Positions 23,531 to 35,642 of a DNA stretch of 64,000 bases are shown piece by piece; position 1 is the stretch's first letter; each line of letters starts with the position of its first letter. The translations under genes were made by a program, and so were the position numbers. Source of the DNA: Anopheles merus (lineage: Eukaryota; Arthropoda; Insecta; Diptera; Culicidae); the NCBI RefSeq assembly GCF_017562075.2, contig NC_054083.1:1542501-1606500 (forward strand). The letters run 5' to 3'. A model generated the notes under the pieces. That model saw nothing but the letters and a program-made list of their open reading frames with translations. It was not told the origin of the DNA and did not search any database.

Positions 23531-23697
23531 TAAAGTAGGCCCAATTGATTCTGTACTTTGCCCGATTCATACTTCACAAGGCTCGAATAGTAATGGCAGG
23601 GCCCAATTGAGGGTTTACGTCGCCCGAAAAAGTATTTACGGCGACCGATAACGTGTTGACGACTCCCGATTGGCTAGGTAAACCCTGTAATATAAGC
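23531..23697 (+). repeat. left half of an inverted-repeat pair
   Basis: About 135-165 bases containing GGGTTTACGTCGCCCGAAAA and TTTACGGCGACCGATAACG. The sequence recurs inverted at 25376-25513 with few differences. It may be the remaining ends of a small transposon, now surrounding a Helitron 3' end and a CR1 fragment. Confidence 0.65.
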
Positions 23698-23812
23698 AAA
23701 GAACAAAATTTGTTTACAAAGGATCCAAAAACGAAATGATTGGATGATGTAAAGTTCTTACATACCCCCCAATAAACGTTGCGTAGCCCTGTAACCGGGC
23801 CATTTTAACTAG
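23698..23812 (+). mobile_element. Helitron 3' terminus fragment
   Basis: Ends with CGTTGCGTAGCCCTGTAACC, then GGGCCATTTTAACTAG at 23812, followed by T. It is nearly identical to the minus-strand end at 16874. The rest of this element is not visible. Confidence 0.65.
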
Positions 23813-25270
23813 TAACGATAAAATGCGATTGTCGTCGAGTTTTGTCGAGTCGTCGAATTGCGTCGGGTCGACGAGTTAATACGTATATTGAAGTCAAACG
23901 CCGAATGAAGGGAATCAAGAGGTACAAGCGGAACAACACTTGGAAAGACAGGCGAACACGATTTAGCTGCAGCATTGCTAGCGCAGGTCAAGCATGCGTC
24001 CGTGCGAATTATTGATGCGATTAAGTTGCACTAATCCGTTAAATTTAAATCCATCCACAAAGGTGTTGTTGGCCAGTGAGCGCGCAGTTGGTTCATAGTG
24101 CGTGATTGATGAGTATGCTGGCGAGGACGAAGGATCAGCTGTGGACCAGCTTATGCTAGGCTGATTGAAATCGTCAATAACAAACAGCAGATCCGAAGGC
24201 TTCAGTGTGAGAGTGAAGCCGCTGATACAATCATGTAGAGAGCGAAGAGTCGATATCTCAGAGCTAAGCCGCAAATCTATCTCGAAGGATAGCCGGGACT
24301 CTCACTTTGAATGAAAGCCAATTCATGCTGTCCACACTAACCCCTCTTCTCAGCAGGCAATGCGCTATAACGTCATCGGTGGCTAGGCGACGCTTTACAG
24401 AAGCGACCACTTGTTCCACAGTGACGGCCGTTGATAAGCGGGATAGGCGGATCCAGATCCTATCTTTGAATGGCTCACGAGGTGCAGCTTGAAGCGGTGA
24501 TGATAACGGATCGGTTCCCACCAGTTCATGCGGTTGTGTAGATGCTGGCTAGACGGCAATCGTAGTATGGTGTATGCATTTGGCGATGACGCGGCACAAA
24601 GGATGTTACCGCGACTGTTAACAATTCTGTTTACACCAGGAGATGCCGAATCCTCGATTACGCGCCTCCGCTTTCTACCAGTAGCCGGTCGAGGATCAGG
24701 ATTCCGAAAGTGAGGCGTAGATGCAGTTTGAAGGAGGGTAGAACCACTGCGAACTTCGGCGACAATAGGCTCAACGAGCTTGCCGATAGCTGCTACAACT
24801 GAGGTGAGGGCGGCTTGGAAACCGACCTGGGCGCCTATTTCTTTTACCGAACGGCAGCGCGGATTTTTAAGAATGTTAGTGCAACCAATGCAGTTCCAGT
24901 GCAGCTCGACATTGGACAATACTGCGTCAATTAGCTCAGAGGGCAATTTGCAACAGCCGTGGTGAAACGTAGCGTCACAATATGCACAACTGATGATTCA
25001 GTCGGTGGCCTCTAGCGGTTCAGCACACGAGAAGCAAATAGCAGCCATCGCGAAATCACGCGTAATCACAGCACAACACTGCTAAGCCGACCAGGAAAAA
25101 ACAGCAGGAAACCACAGTTGCGGTGCAACTAAACAATTCGCCAAGATGAAACGATGATGTGAAGCAGTTTAATAGTCCGTAGAATAGGCAACAATGCGAT
25201 GCGACGCAGAAAACACAAGAAAATTACTGAAAAATCACGGAGCGCGACGGAAGTGCGGCCGAACAATTAA
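23813..25270 (-). mobile_element. CR1-clade LINE, 3'-truncated and internally deleted
   Basis: Minus-strand ORF1 (about 25047 down to 24264) is joined directly to a late endonuclease segment (24274 down to about 23820). Endonuclease pieces LLFVIDDFNQPSISWS and GRMLDL, then PLDSLHSAFDFNI, are visible. The N-terminal endonuclease and all of the RT are gone. The left end abuts the Helitron CTAG end. Confidence 0.75.
24264..25047 (-). pseudogene. CR1 ORF1 remnant with PHD-like finger
   Basis: The frame from about 25047 begins MAAICFSCAEPLEATD and is broken by a stop. It continues with CAYCDATFHHGCCKLPSEL and LHWNCIGC, a PHD-like Cys/His pattern. A frameshift near 24520 leads to DRIWIRLSRLSTAVTVEQVV and LSFKVRVPAILRDRF, the conserved ORF1 domain. 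It differs clearly from the other two ORF1s, so this is a separate CR1 family. Confidence 0.75.
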
Positions 25271-25375
25271 ACGTCAAACGTCAAACGTAGAGGCCTTCTC
25301 CGTGTCCTGTCGCCCTTTTTATGTTTTACTTGCCGAACCGAACGCGATTGGTTGAAACCCGAATCGATACAGGGT

Positions 25376-25513
25376 TTACCTAGCCAATCCGGCATCATTA
25401 AAGCGTTATCGGTCGCCGTAAATACTTTTTCGGGCGACGTAAACCCTCAATTGGGCACTGTCATTTCTATTCGAGCCTTGTGAAGTATGAATCGGGAAAA
25501 GTACAGAATGAAT
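25376..25513 (-). repeat. right half of the inverted-repeat pair
   Basis: The reverse complement of 23531-23697. The unit ends near AAAAGTACAGAATGAA, a motif that also occurs at about 16700 next to the Helitron remnant. Confidence 0.65.
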
Positions 25514-26028
25514 TACAGCAGCTGATAGATGCCTCCGCAATTTCCATAGTGCAGGTGTTGCAAATACGGGCCATTCTACGGGAACGGTGAAGGTTGTCGT
25601 TGCAGCAACAAGAGCGATGGCGATCAGGACGCCCGAACTCAGATGCGATCCGAAAAACGAATTTTACGCGAATTGTTGGTCAGCAGAGATAAACGCATTA
25701 TTGAACGATGATGGAACGGTGTTCTATAATACTGTAATTATAAAGAAACCGGAAAATAGTGTGATAAACAGCGCGATTTTGAAGAAAATATTCTGAGCGA
25801 TATGCGAATGCGACTTTTACGTAAAGCGTCAAACGTCAATGTTGCTGTGGTCAATAGTCAATGGATGTGAAGCAAAGTTACCAAAAAATTAGCAAAAAAT
25901 TTGCGGTGGGGAGGGGGGGGGGAGGGGTGTTATTTAGTTTTGGGGCCCCAAGAGGCCGCTTAGTTGGCGTAGTGCTCGCCCCTGGGAACACACGTAGCAA
26001 CACAGTGTATTTCTAATATAAATTATTA
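25514..26028. other. unassigned interval with G-tract and hAT-MITE-like scrap
   Basis: A 69-codon open frame at 25587-25796 has no recognisable content. At 25909-25980 a G-run and GGGGCCCCAAGAGGCCGCTT resemble the hAT-type MITE blocks of this window, as a short diverged scrap. Confidence 0.4.
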
Positions 26029-26034
26029 TTTATT
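26029..26034 (-). terminator. polyadenylation signal of the cuticular gene
   Basis: AATAAA on the minus strand, about 130 bases downstream of the stop codon at 26164. Confidence 0.55.
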
Positions 26035-26163
26035 GTTTGACTGTGTTGACTTTGACTTTTTGTTTCATTGGGCGTGTTGCATTAGATTTGTAGGATGATC
26101 GTTTGATTTTCACTAGCATCGATGGTGGTGATAAACATGGTTTTAGTTCGACCGAAACAATGT

Positions 26164-26898
26164 TTACCAGGCATAGTTAATGCCGAGGCCATTGCTGTAA
26201 GTCATGTGCGCAACGGCTGGAGCAGCGGAATATGCAACGCCCAGTAGTGCCGGATTCTTAAGTGCCGGAGCAGCATAACCGACATGACCATAAGCAGGAG
26301 CAGCGATTGCATGTGGATAAGAAGCGGTGATATGGCCAACCGCCAGTCCTGGATTGCTTACTCGCACATCGGATTTGCTGACTGAAGAGTACGGAGTATC
26401 GATGGTCTTCGAGTAGGTCGAGATTTGTCCCAAGTTTCCATAACTGCGTAGGATATTAGACTGCTGGCTGGTAATGGCCGGAGTGTGAATACCTGCGTAA
26501 GTTGGGCCTGCTGGGTTCAGAGTGTAGGCGGCTTGGGATACAGCAACCAAAGCAAAAAGAGCTACAAACTATGGAAAAGAATAAACTTTAATAAAACTGC
26601 TCTTTCATATGAAAACACTTCACATATAAACACATACACGATACATTGTGACAGAGAAATATGTAAACAGAATAACAGAATAAATGATAACGTCAATGAA
26701 ATTGTCGATGCGACTGCTTTGAATCCAGTTAGCAAACTGATAATCCATAAAGAGAGTGCATATCGCTTTTATAGTACCCAATGGAACCCGCAAAAAGCAT
26801 GCCAGTAGTGAATTGGTTTGCTTTGTTGATGTTTTTTTTTTCATCGTGTACTTCAATCTTGCAGGTCACACGCACCCACAGGTCACTCTCACTTGCAT
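26164..26898 (-). CDS. CPLCA-type (retinin-motif) cuticular protein, two exons
   Basis: Exon 2 is 26568-26164 and exon 1 is 26898-26893 (ATGCAA). The intron of 324 bases has donor GTGAGA and acceptor CCATAG. The 136-residue product begins MQFVALFALVAVSQAAY, a clear signal peptide likely cut around residues 15-17. Residues about 40-80 carry the retinin-like core SQQSNILRSYGNLGQISTYS and KTIDTPYSSVSKSDVRVSNP. The rest is Ala/Tyr/Gly/Pro low complexity (HVGYAAPALKNPALLGVAYS). Such proteins are secreted into cuticle, including the eye lens in relatives. A tiny first exon is usual for cuticle genes. The reading frame is clean, and it is the only intact host gene I recognise here. The first exon is inferred from splice signals; exon 2 is near certain. 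Confidence 0.85.
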
Positions 26899-27073
26899 TG
26901 CGTTGGGAAAGGGTGGACGAAGTAGTACGATCTTAAACTGGGCACATAAAGCACCATAATCACTATATATGTTTATATATATACATAGTATTCAACAAGT
27001 TTGTCAAGTCATGCAGCTCTCTTGTGATTCGATAGTGATTATGGTCGTATGTATCGTACTACTTCGTCGTACT

Positions 27074-27085
27074 TTATATATATAT

Positions 27086-27123
<38 letters not shown>
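27074..27123 (+). repeat. (TA)n microsatellite at the contig edge
   Basis: TA repeat running directly into the assembly gap. Confidence 0.9.
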
Positions 27124-27223
27124 NNNNNNNNNNNNNNNNNNNNNNNNNNNNNNNNNNNNNNNNNNNNNNNNNNNNNNNNNNNNNNNNNNNNNNNNNNNNN
27201 NNNNNNNNNNNNNNNNNNNNNNN
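27124..27223. other. assembly gap (100 N)
   Basis: Exactly 100 N, a conventional unknown-size scaffold gap. Order and distance across it should not be trusted. Confidence 0.99.
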
Positions 27224-30200
27224 TTTTGTGTGATGGCCCATCTTGATCCTTAGTATGTCCTCCACGCTGATATCTAGAAAAGAAATAGTAAGAAAAGAAA
27301 AGAAAAAAGAAAGAAAAGAAAAAGAAAAGAAAAAGAAAAAAAAGAAGACAAAAAGAAGCTGGCTGCCATCCGGGATAAGTTGCTCCGTCACGGTGAGGCT
27401 TCTGGTTATCCATCACTCATCATTAGGTTCATTTTAAATCGTTTTTCGGCTGCTAGTTTCAGTGGGCTTTCCTCAATATTTTCGTTAGATGAGAAGGACA
27501 TATATTTTCGGATACTTGTAGGATATTCTTTTATATACACCTGTTCGACAGATTTAGCGTCATTAGATTGGTCTGACGTTAAGACATTCCAGTTGCCTGG
27601 AATGCCTGCCCCCCTCCGGTTGGCCATGTACCATCATCCGCCCAAGGGGTTGGGACTGGGCCCGTGTACCAAGCTTGGATATACGATGATACATGTTACC
27701 ACTGCACGAAACGGACGTCGCAGGATAGGAGTTGAGTAAGAGAGCCTATATTAACCTTCAAGGAGGTGTCGGATCTTACCCCATTTGCAGATAATTTGGT
27801 GGTATAGTGCGTTTAGTTATTATCCTTCTCATCTTTTTTATTCCTTTTGGATCTTGCTGTTGCGATTTTCTTTTGCGGCTAGTTGTGCCATTAGCTTCAA
27901 AGCGGCTTTCATGTTCAAATATCGCATGCGAACTATCACTCTCTGTTTTGCGAATGATTTAACTATCTCTGAGGGTAATTCGACTTGTTCTGTATATTAA
28001 CCGCTAATCTCCGTACGTTAATGTTTTCTTATTAAATTTACCATTTTTGTGTAATTTTTGGAATATTTTTTCCATTTCTTTCCAATGTTCATAAAACTCT
28101 TCACTGGGTTTGTGTAGTCCACCCAGCGAAAATGGTCCACAAATGTTGGTGGTTGGCAATAGCTATGCTCATTAAAAATTTAAATGTTTGTATTCCTAGG
28201 TTTAAGCTGGGATACTTTTCGTTAAATTTTTTTGCGAGGTAACCATAATGTATTGCAATCCATCTTCTTCTTGTTTGTCATGTTAAAGGATTACTGCTCG
28301 CGTACTGATAATATCACTATCTTCTGAGCTTATTAATCCATTAGCTTTTCCATGCGTTGCATGTCTGGGAAGTTCGGTACTATTCGGCTCCTGAAAACAC
28401 CGTTGCAGCTATATATTCCTCCGGCTCTTCATTTAAATTACTTTCTTCAACATTAGGTTCCACTGTCGTCAAATATCATCCGGTTCTTGGTTGTTTTGTT
28501 GTCCGGTATGAGTTTGATTCCGTAATATGGTTGGGGATTTTCCAAGTATCATTATTCTTATACGGTAAAGACAGCTCAACGGCGATGGGTGATCATCACC
28601 CCTCCTTTTTGTCTTACTTGCGAGAAGAAGTTCTCAGTACATCTTGGTTAAGCTGTTAAAGAAAATTATAATACGAAGATAGAATAGATTATTTTAAACA
28701 TTTTAAATAACTATACAGCATTGCACGATGGACAATAAACTTGGCCCAACATTTGCTGCTTTATACAATGCATAAATACTTGCCTTATATGTTGATATGA
28801 ATTTGACTGCGTTTTATGCTTTCCTTCATGTCGTCAAACAGCATTTGTAGAGCAGTTGTTTGCATAATCACAGATTTTTGAAATGTTTGTAACGAAGATT
28901 TTCCAACGCAATGGAATTCTCCATTAACTCGCGCATATCGTTGAGGCCTTTCGCTGCATTTCGTTACCATATACGATTTTTTGTAGTCTTCTTTTGCAAA
29001 TGGTGAATACGAATTTGAGACACTGAACCATAAATCAATTTTTTCTATAAAATCTGCCAAATCACTTGCTTCTGTAGTGTCATCGTATCTCCGTAATGAA
29101 ATTGCCACTGTACGCGATAGAAGTTGCGCTGCTTTCCGAACATTTTGTTTTTCTGGCTAGTCATTCTTATGTGTCCTGTTTATTTTAAATATGGGTGTAA
29201 TTTCTGCAGCCATTCTACCTTCAAGAATTTTTTTGAGTGGTTCAATTGTAATATTTTTCTTTTATACTTAAATCCATGGTCCATAGCCAGTTTCTCGTTA
29301 ATTTCAGCAAAATGCGGCACATCAGGAACAACGTACACATTTTTTTTTGTGACGGGATGCGGAAAGAATGGGTTATTATAATCTGCTCCCAGTTCTTTCC
29401 AAAAGCTCGTATTTGCGGGCAATTATCACTTACTATTGCAACAACATTTATATTAATCTCGCTCAGTCTGTTTATGATACTTATAATTATGTCTTTTGTC
29501 ATACTTTGATCAAATCCGATGTATATTGGCTGCTTCCAGTTGTTGAATAATCCTCTAGCGATTACCACTTGCATGTAATTGTGAGGTCCCAATATTCATC
29601 TGCAGCCGGATCATATTCCATAAACGCTTTCTACCTTCATCTCATCGAAGCTTAAGACACATTCCTTGTCTCTTTGGTAAACGTTTTTGTTACGGTCGCG
29701 ATTAAATTAATGATATCATCTAAAATGCCTGTTTAAGATTAATTCTTTGGGAATATTTTTCCAATGTTGACGGCGCTGGCATTGGAATTCATATCTTCCG
29801 AGATATCCATAAACTCGTTTGGAAAAGTATCTTACTGTGAAAGCCTTGCTTATTTCTTCCTTTGTCCATCTGACTCGCTTCTTTCTCTTTCGTTATTAAT
29901 CGATTTGATTGCTAGTTAATGTATCTCCTAGCACCTTTTCATTTCAGGAACAAAATCTTCTTTTTTGTATGCTTGTACTTTTTACGAGTTAAGATCGTTT
30001 TCCAGGCACGTGTTTTGTTTCTTGAGAGCTGTATTTTCTTTTACAGCGGAATCCAGATGCTCCTTCAGAATCAAGTTAGCATCTTTTAATTTTTTGCTTC
30101 ATCCAATCGAGCTGTAAGAATACATATTTGTAGCTCTAGGTGTTGATGGTTTTGTCTTTCTGGTCACAGTTTTTACATTCGTTTTCATTATTATTGTACA

Positions 30201-33016
30201 GCACACGTCGACGTTCCTCAATCATAAGCTGTTCATTATTCTCATCATTATTATTTGCGTCGTTTGAAGTTTGTAATATTGATGGAATAGCTTTTAAAAG
30301 AGTCACAATGTACAAAAACACTAATAATAATCATCCAAATTTCAAATAGTAAGGCAGAACCTCACATTTCACATGACAGATAGCTATTCGCTCAGATAGA
30401 TCATGCGATTAATTAATGATACGACCCGGAAACAGGTACGTGCGTACCGGAATCGTTCCCACTAAATCCAATCCGTGGGTGCAACGCGTTCTAGTGGACC
30501 AGAGTTTCTCTTCTTCTCTTCTTTAGGCTCAACAACCGTTGTCGGTCAAGACCTGCCAGACCTAGCAGGACAGTCAGTACTACGTATGGCGGCACGATCC
30601 ATTTGGGGCTTGAACCATGACGGGCATCCAAACTCACTTCATTAACTTCATCGCTTCATCAATCATTATGCCAACGGGCTTATGTTTCCTTACACCTACC
30701 GCAATTGCTACACCTACTGAACCTACTTGTACCTTACTGGTTGTCCCCAGTGATTCCGAGTTGCTTACGGATGGCTCCGACTCAGCAGGTGTGGGTCGAT
30801 CCGCATAAACTAAAGCGATAGTAATTATACTATGATAGAAAAGTTTGAATGCCCGTCATGGGTTCATGCCTCGAATGGACCGTGCCTCCATACGTAGGAT
30901 TGACTATCCTGCTATGTTAACAATAAGTCACTGAAAGCCAAGCTCACTTAACCGACAGCGGTTGTTGTGCCAAAAAAGAAGAAGGACCGTTTGAATGTGA
31001 ATCAAATCACTTGCCGTCTTTACAGGAAAAAAAATCTCAAAACCTCTCAACAAAATCTTGTGTGCCCCATCTCTTTACTTTAGTAACGACTCAAAATTCA
31101 TTTAAAAATTAAATTTAAAAATTCACGCGTCTTTCTGAATAAAAAAACAAACTCCCGCGTTACTCTGCGTGTAGAACTGTGATAAAAAGGATAAACTATG
31201 TGTATCTGTCGTTACGTGTCCTTAGTTACCGTTACGTGTGCTTGCTCGTTCGCTCAACACAACAACATCAACACGTTTCATCCAGATGCATCTGCATGAC
31301 GCACACGATGCATCCGGTCATAGAAACATGACTTCGGTGCTGCCAGCCAGCCAGCCAGTGAGCTGAGTAATGGTGCTCTAGGAATAGTTAAGAAAAAAAA
31401 AATGCACTACGCGAACTAAACGGATCCTGGGAACCAAGGGGATACACACTAAAATCGCTCTTTATCCACAACTTCGCTCACTATTAAATTATCATTTTGA
31501 TCTGTTTCCCGCTTAAATTTCTTGAGAAACTTTACTGCACGACACTCAGGGCGGATAAGGGTATCAGGGGCCCTAGGCGGTAAGACGATTGAGGCCCCTG
31601 TAAATGCTAAATGATGGGGAAGGGGGGTTTGTACTGGCACTGAACTTGCTGTTGGGAAATTGAACAGTAAACTTGAAATGCCGTCGAGGGGGCCCTACGA
31701 TCATCAGTCACAGGCTAAGACAAAGTCTGGCAGGGGGGGGGGGGGGCAATCATTCGCCAACCTCGGGGCCCCAAACATCCATCCTTCCATGGGCCCTTGC
31801 CGCTAGTACTATGTCCATACAGCGTACTATAGACTAACGATCTACGGGGCCCAGGCAACCGCCTAGTCTGTTTACCGTTAGATCCGCCACTGACGACACT
31901 TAAATATTTTCGGCAATCCTGATTTCGTATTACAGATGAACTGAAGTTTATGTTTAATAGTACACGGGATATAATTTATGTAATATTGCTAAACACTACT
32001 ATAATAACAATATAAATATTCATTTACTTACCGCCACAGTTGAGCTTCCGCAATTGTCCATTTTTCATTAAGGGAGCATGATGCAACTGGTAATCCTCTG
32101 GCTGAAAAATGAGAAGAGCAAATAACAGAACAATTAGTAGGTTCCCAATCCTCACCACGATTGCAAAATTTCTTCCAGACACTGCGCAACACAGTTTCTT
32201 TCGGAAATTTATGAAATGCCGTATTTGTTCCCAGTTGTTTCACTTTGCAACGATTGTTGCTACAGCAAAATACAGAACACGAGATCGCATGATGAAAAAA
32301 AGATTCCTGAATAGGATGAATGGATAAAAATCGCTTTTAGGCAGAGAAGTATCCCAAGATGCGGATTGTTTATGCAATGCATGAACAAAAGTGTGATGAA
32401 ATGGTAATAAACCGCCAAAAGAGATTCCTGAGAATTTTTGAACAATCGAAACGTAAACAAGACACCAATACATGTACAAGAGGTATTCTTGCCGTCAAAA
32501 TCGGTGCCCAAGATGGTAGCTGTCAAACGGGCTAATATGTGACCTGATATCTCAACAGACCTTGGCACCAACACATCCAAACCTTCGACAGCCCGCTCAG
32601 TCGAGGGGTATGAGGCGGAGCCAGGGACGGGTAGCTCGACGAACTGCTTGACAAATTCGCCGTTGGAGAGAAAAAGAAGGCATGATAAAATTCTCCGAAC
32701 GCCATGATTTCTTCCGTCGCTTTGCACAGCGGGCGGGGTCGAACGTTCCCGTTTGTATGGGGAGAAATCCGCGAGGTTTTGCGCTGTGGATTTGGAACGA
32801 ATGTTGTTTTAAATGTAACGTTTAGCTTTAAATTTTGCTTTAAATGATTAAAGTGATTTGAACTTAGAGGTATGTAGCATTTTAAAAATGTTTTGTTATC
32901 TATTTCCAATACAAAAAAGTTTTCATCAGTTTTGAAAATGTATATAAAAATATAAAATATATCGGAATATAAATAAACATACAAATATGTACAATAATAA
33001 AGTTATTTAAATAAAT

Positions 33017-33066
<50 letters not shown>
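27224..33066 (-). repeat. left arm of a giant palindrome (probable assembly artefact)
   Basis: The whole interval is the reverse complement of 33067-38960 and is about 50 bases shorter because of scattered small indels. It contains the mirrored foldback end (32733), P-element terminus (32564), hAT MITE (about 31555-31900), SINEs and a more frameshifted transposase. It starts at the gap and has no sequence of its own. Its genes should not be counted separately until the palindrome is verified. Confidence 0.9.
28000..32300 (-). pseudogene. mirrored P-element transposase, additionally frameshifted
   Basis: Minus-strand counterparts of the transposase at 33844-38370. The THAP exon is at about 32028-32290. 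The core is broken into 29242-29592, 29180-29422 and 28785-29108, where the right arm has one open frame of 418 codons. The extra breaks look like single-base indels (for example one base lost near 29410), as expected from uncorrected long-read sequence. Confidence 0.75.

Positions 33067-33112
<46 letters not shown>
33022..33112 (+). repeat. TA microsatellite at the palindrome centre
   Basis: A TA run with a few interruptions. Paired landmarks (32733 with 33401, 32564 with 33570) place the symmetry axis near 33067. Confidence 0.9.
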
Positions 33113-33113
<1 letters not shown>

Positions 33114-33400
33114 TTATAATTTATTTAAATAACTTTATTATTGTACATATTTGTATGTTTATTTATATTCCGATATATTTTATATTTTTATATACATTTT
33201 CAAAACTGATGAAAACTTTTTTGTATTGGAAATAGATAACAAAACATTTTAAAATGCTACATACCTCTAAGTTCAAATCACTTTAATCATTTAAAGCAAA
33301 ATTTAAAGCTAAACGTTACATTTAAAACAACATTCGTTCCAAATCCACAGCGCAAAACCTCGCGGATTTCTCCCCATACAAACGGGAACGTTCGACCCCG

Positions 33401-33569
33401 CCCGCTGTGCAAAGCGACGGAAGAAATCATGGCGTTCGGAGAATTTTATCATGCCTTCTTTTTCTCTCCAACGGCGAATTTGTCAAGCAGTTCGTCGAGC
33501 TACCCGTCCCTGGCTCCGCCTCATACCCCTCGACTGAGCGGGCTGTCGAAGGTTTGGATGTGTTGGTGC
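33401..33569 (+). repeat. foldback fragment D, left of the P insertion
   Basis: Starts with the foldback terminus CCCGCTGTGCAAAGC and runs to GATGTGTTGGTGC, where the P element interrupts it. It continues at 40264-40358, where the sequence GTTGGTGCGTC resumes as in the intact arms. Confidence 0.8.
33562..33569 (+). repeat. P-element target site duplication, left
   Basis: GTTGGTGC, repeated at 40264-40271. Uninterrupted arms show one copy at this position (near 40510). Confidence 0.9.
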
Positions 33570-34242
33570 CAAGGTCTGTTGAGATATCAGGTCACATATT
33601 AGCCCGTTTGACAGCTACCATCTTGGGCACCGATTTTGACGGCAAGAATACCTCTTGTACATGTATTGGTGTCTTGTTTACGTTTCGATTGTTCAAAAAT
33701 TCTCAGGAATCTCTTTTGGCGGTTTATTACCATTTCATCACACTTTTGTTCATGCATTGCATAAACAATCCGCATCTTGGGATACTTCTCTGCCTAAAAG
33801 CGATTTTTATCCATTCATCCTATTCAGGAATCTTTTTTTCATCATGCCGATCTCGTGTTCTGTATTTTGCTGTAGCAACAATCGTTGCAAAGTGAAACAA
33901 CTGGGAACAAATACGGCATTTCATAAATTTCCGAAAGAAACTGTGTTGCGCAGTGTCTGGAAGAAATTTTGCAATCGTGGTGAGGATTGGGAACCTACTA
34001 ATTGTTCTGTTATTTGCTCTTCTCATTTTCAGCCAGAGGATTACCAGTTGCATCATGCTCCCTTAATGAAAAATGGACAATTGCGGAAGCTCAACTGTGG
34101 CGGTAAGTAAATGAATATTTATATTGTTATTATAGTAGTGTTTAGCAATATTACATAAATTATATCCCGTGTACTATTTAAACATAAACTTCAGTTCATC
34201 TGTAATACGAAATCAGGATTGCCGAAAATATTTAAGTGTCGT

Positions 34243-34592
34243 CAGTGGCGGATCTAACGGTAAACAGACTAGGCGGTTGCCTGGGCCCCGTAGATCGTTA
34301 GTCTATAGTACGCTGTATGGACATAGTACTAGCGGCAAGGGCCCATGGAAGGATGGATGTTTGGGGCCCCGAGGTTGGCGAATGATTGCCCCCCCCCCCC
34401 CCTGCCAGACTTTGTCTTAGCCTGTGACTGATGATCGTAGGGCCCCCTCGACGGCATTTCAAGTTTACTGTTCAATTTCCCAACAGCAAGTTCAGTGCCA
34501 GTACAAACCCCCCTTCCCCATCATTTAGCATTTACAGGGGGCCTCAAATCGTCTTACCGCCTAGGGCCCCTGATACCCTTAATCCGCCACTG
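34243..34592 (+). mobile_element. hAT-type MITE, 350 bp, with 8-bp duplication
   Basis: The left end CAGTGGCGGATCTAACGG and right end CTTAATCCGCCACTG are imperfect terminal inverted repeats typical of hAT elements. Flanking 8-bp duplications AGTGTCGT lie at 34235-34242 and 34593-34600. The interior is G/C-tract rich and non-coding. It provides the clean reference for the diverged blocks inside the foldback arms. Confidence 0.88.
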
Positions 34593-35162
34593 AGTGTCGT
34601 GCAGTAAAGTTTCTCAAGGAAATTTAAGCGGGAAACAGATCAAAATGATAATTTAATAGTGAGCGAAGTTGTGGATAAAGAGCGATTTTAGTGTGTATCC
34701 CCTTGGTTTCCCAGGATCCGTTTAGTTCGCGTAGTGCATTTTTTTTTCTTAACTATTCCTAAGAGCACCAATTACTCAGCTCACTGGCTGGCTGGCTGGC
34801 AGCACCGAAGTCATGTTTCTATGACCGGATGCATCGTGTGCGTCATGCAGATGCATCTGGATGAAACGTGTTGATGTTGTTGTGTTGAGCGAACGAGCAA
34901 GCACACGTAACGGTAACTAAGGACACGTAACGACAAATACACATAGTTTATCCTTTTTATCACAGTTCTACACGCAGAGTAACGCGGGAAGTTGTTTTTT
35001 TATTCAGAAAGAACGCGTGAAGTTTTTAATTTAAATTTTTAAATGAATTTTGAGTCGTTACTAAAGTAAAGAGATGGGGCACACAAGATTTTGTTGAGAG
35101 GTTTTGAGATTTTTTTTCCTGTAAAGACGGCAAGTGATTTGATTCACATTCAAACGGTCCTT

Positions 35163-35297
35163 CTTCTTTTTTGGCACAACAACCGCTGTCGGTTAAGTGA
35201 GCTTGGCTTTCAGTGACTTATTGTTAACATAGCAGGATAGTCAATCCTACGTATGGAGGCACGGTCCATTCGAGGCATGAACCCATGACGGGCATTC
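35163..35297 (-). mobile_element. SINE200-like SINE, partial
   Basis: TTCTTC tail followed by GGCACAACAACCGCTGTCGG and CATAGCAGGATAGTCAATCC, ending near CATGACGGGC. The 5' (A-box) part is missing. Confidence 0.65.
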
Positions 35298-35519
35298 AAA
35301 CTTTTCTATCATAGTATAATTACTATCGCTTTAGTTTATGCGGATCGACCCACACCTGCTGAGTCGGAGCCATCCGTAAGCAACTCGGAATCACTGGGGA
35401 CAACCAGTAAGGTACAAGTAGGTTCAGTAGGTGTAGCAATTGCGGTAGGTGTAAGGAAACATAAGCCCGTTGGCATAAATGATTGATGAAGCGATGAAGT
35501 TAATGAAGTGAGTTTGGAT

Positions 35520-35642
35520 GCCCGTCATGGGTTCAAGCCCCAAATGGATCGTGCCGCCATACGTAGTACTGACTGTCCTGCTAGGTCTGGCAGGTCTTGA
35601 CCGACAACGGTTGTTGAGCCTAAAGAAGAGAAGAAGAGAAAC
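35520..35642 (+). mobile_element. SINE200-like SINE, partial, opposite orientation
   Basis: Begins GCCCGTCATGGGTTCAAG (B-box-like) and ends in GACAACGGTTGTTGAGCC with an AAGAAGAG tail. It lies tail-out relative to the SINE at 35163, giving a small inverted pair about 220 bases apart. Confidence 0.65.

Noticed and set aside
16874..23812. Inverted copies of the TTAAAATGGCCCGG end at 16874 and 23812 as terminal inverted repeats of one 6.9-kb DNA transposon
   Set aside because: Both are better explained as Helitron 3' ends (CTAG followed by T) in opposite orientation. The minus Helitron has its own 5' TC end at 23369, and 15519 and 6143 show the same end without an inverted partner.
27224..33066. 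A second, independent P-element transposase gene on the minus strand
   Set aside because: It is the mirror image of the right arm including nested insertions, and is most likely an assembly duplicate.
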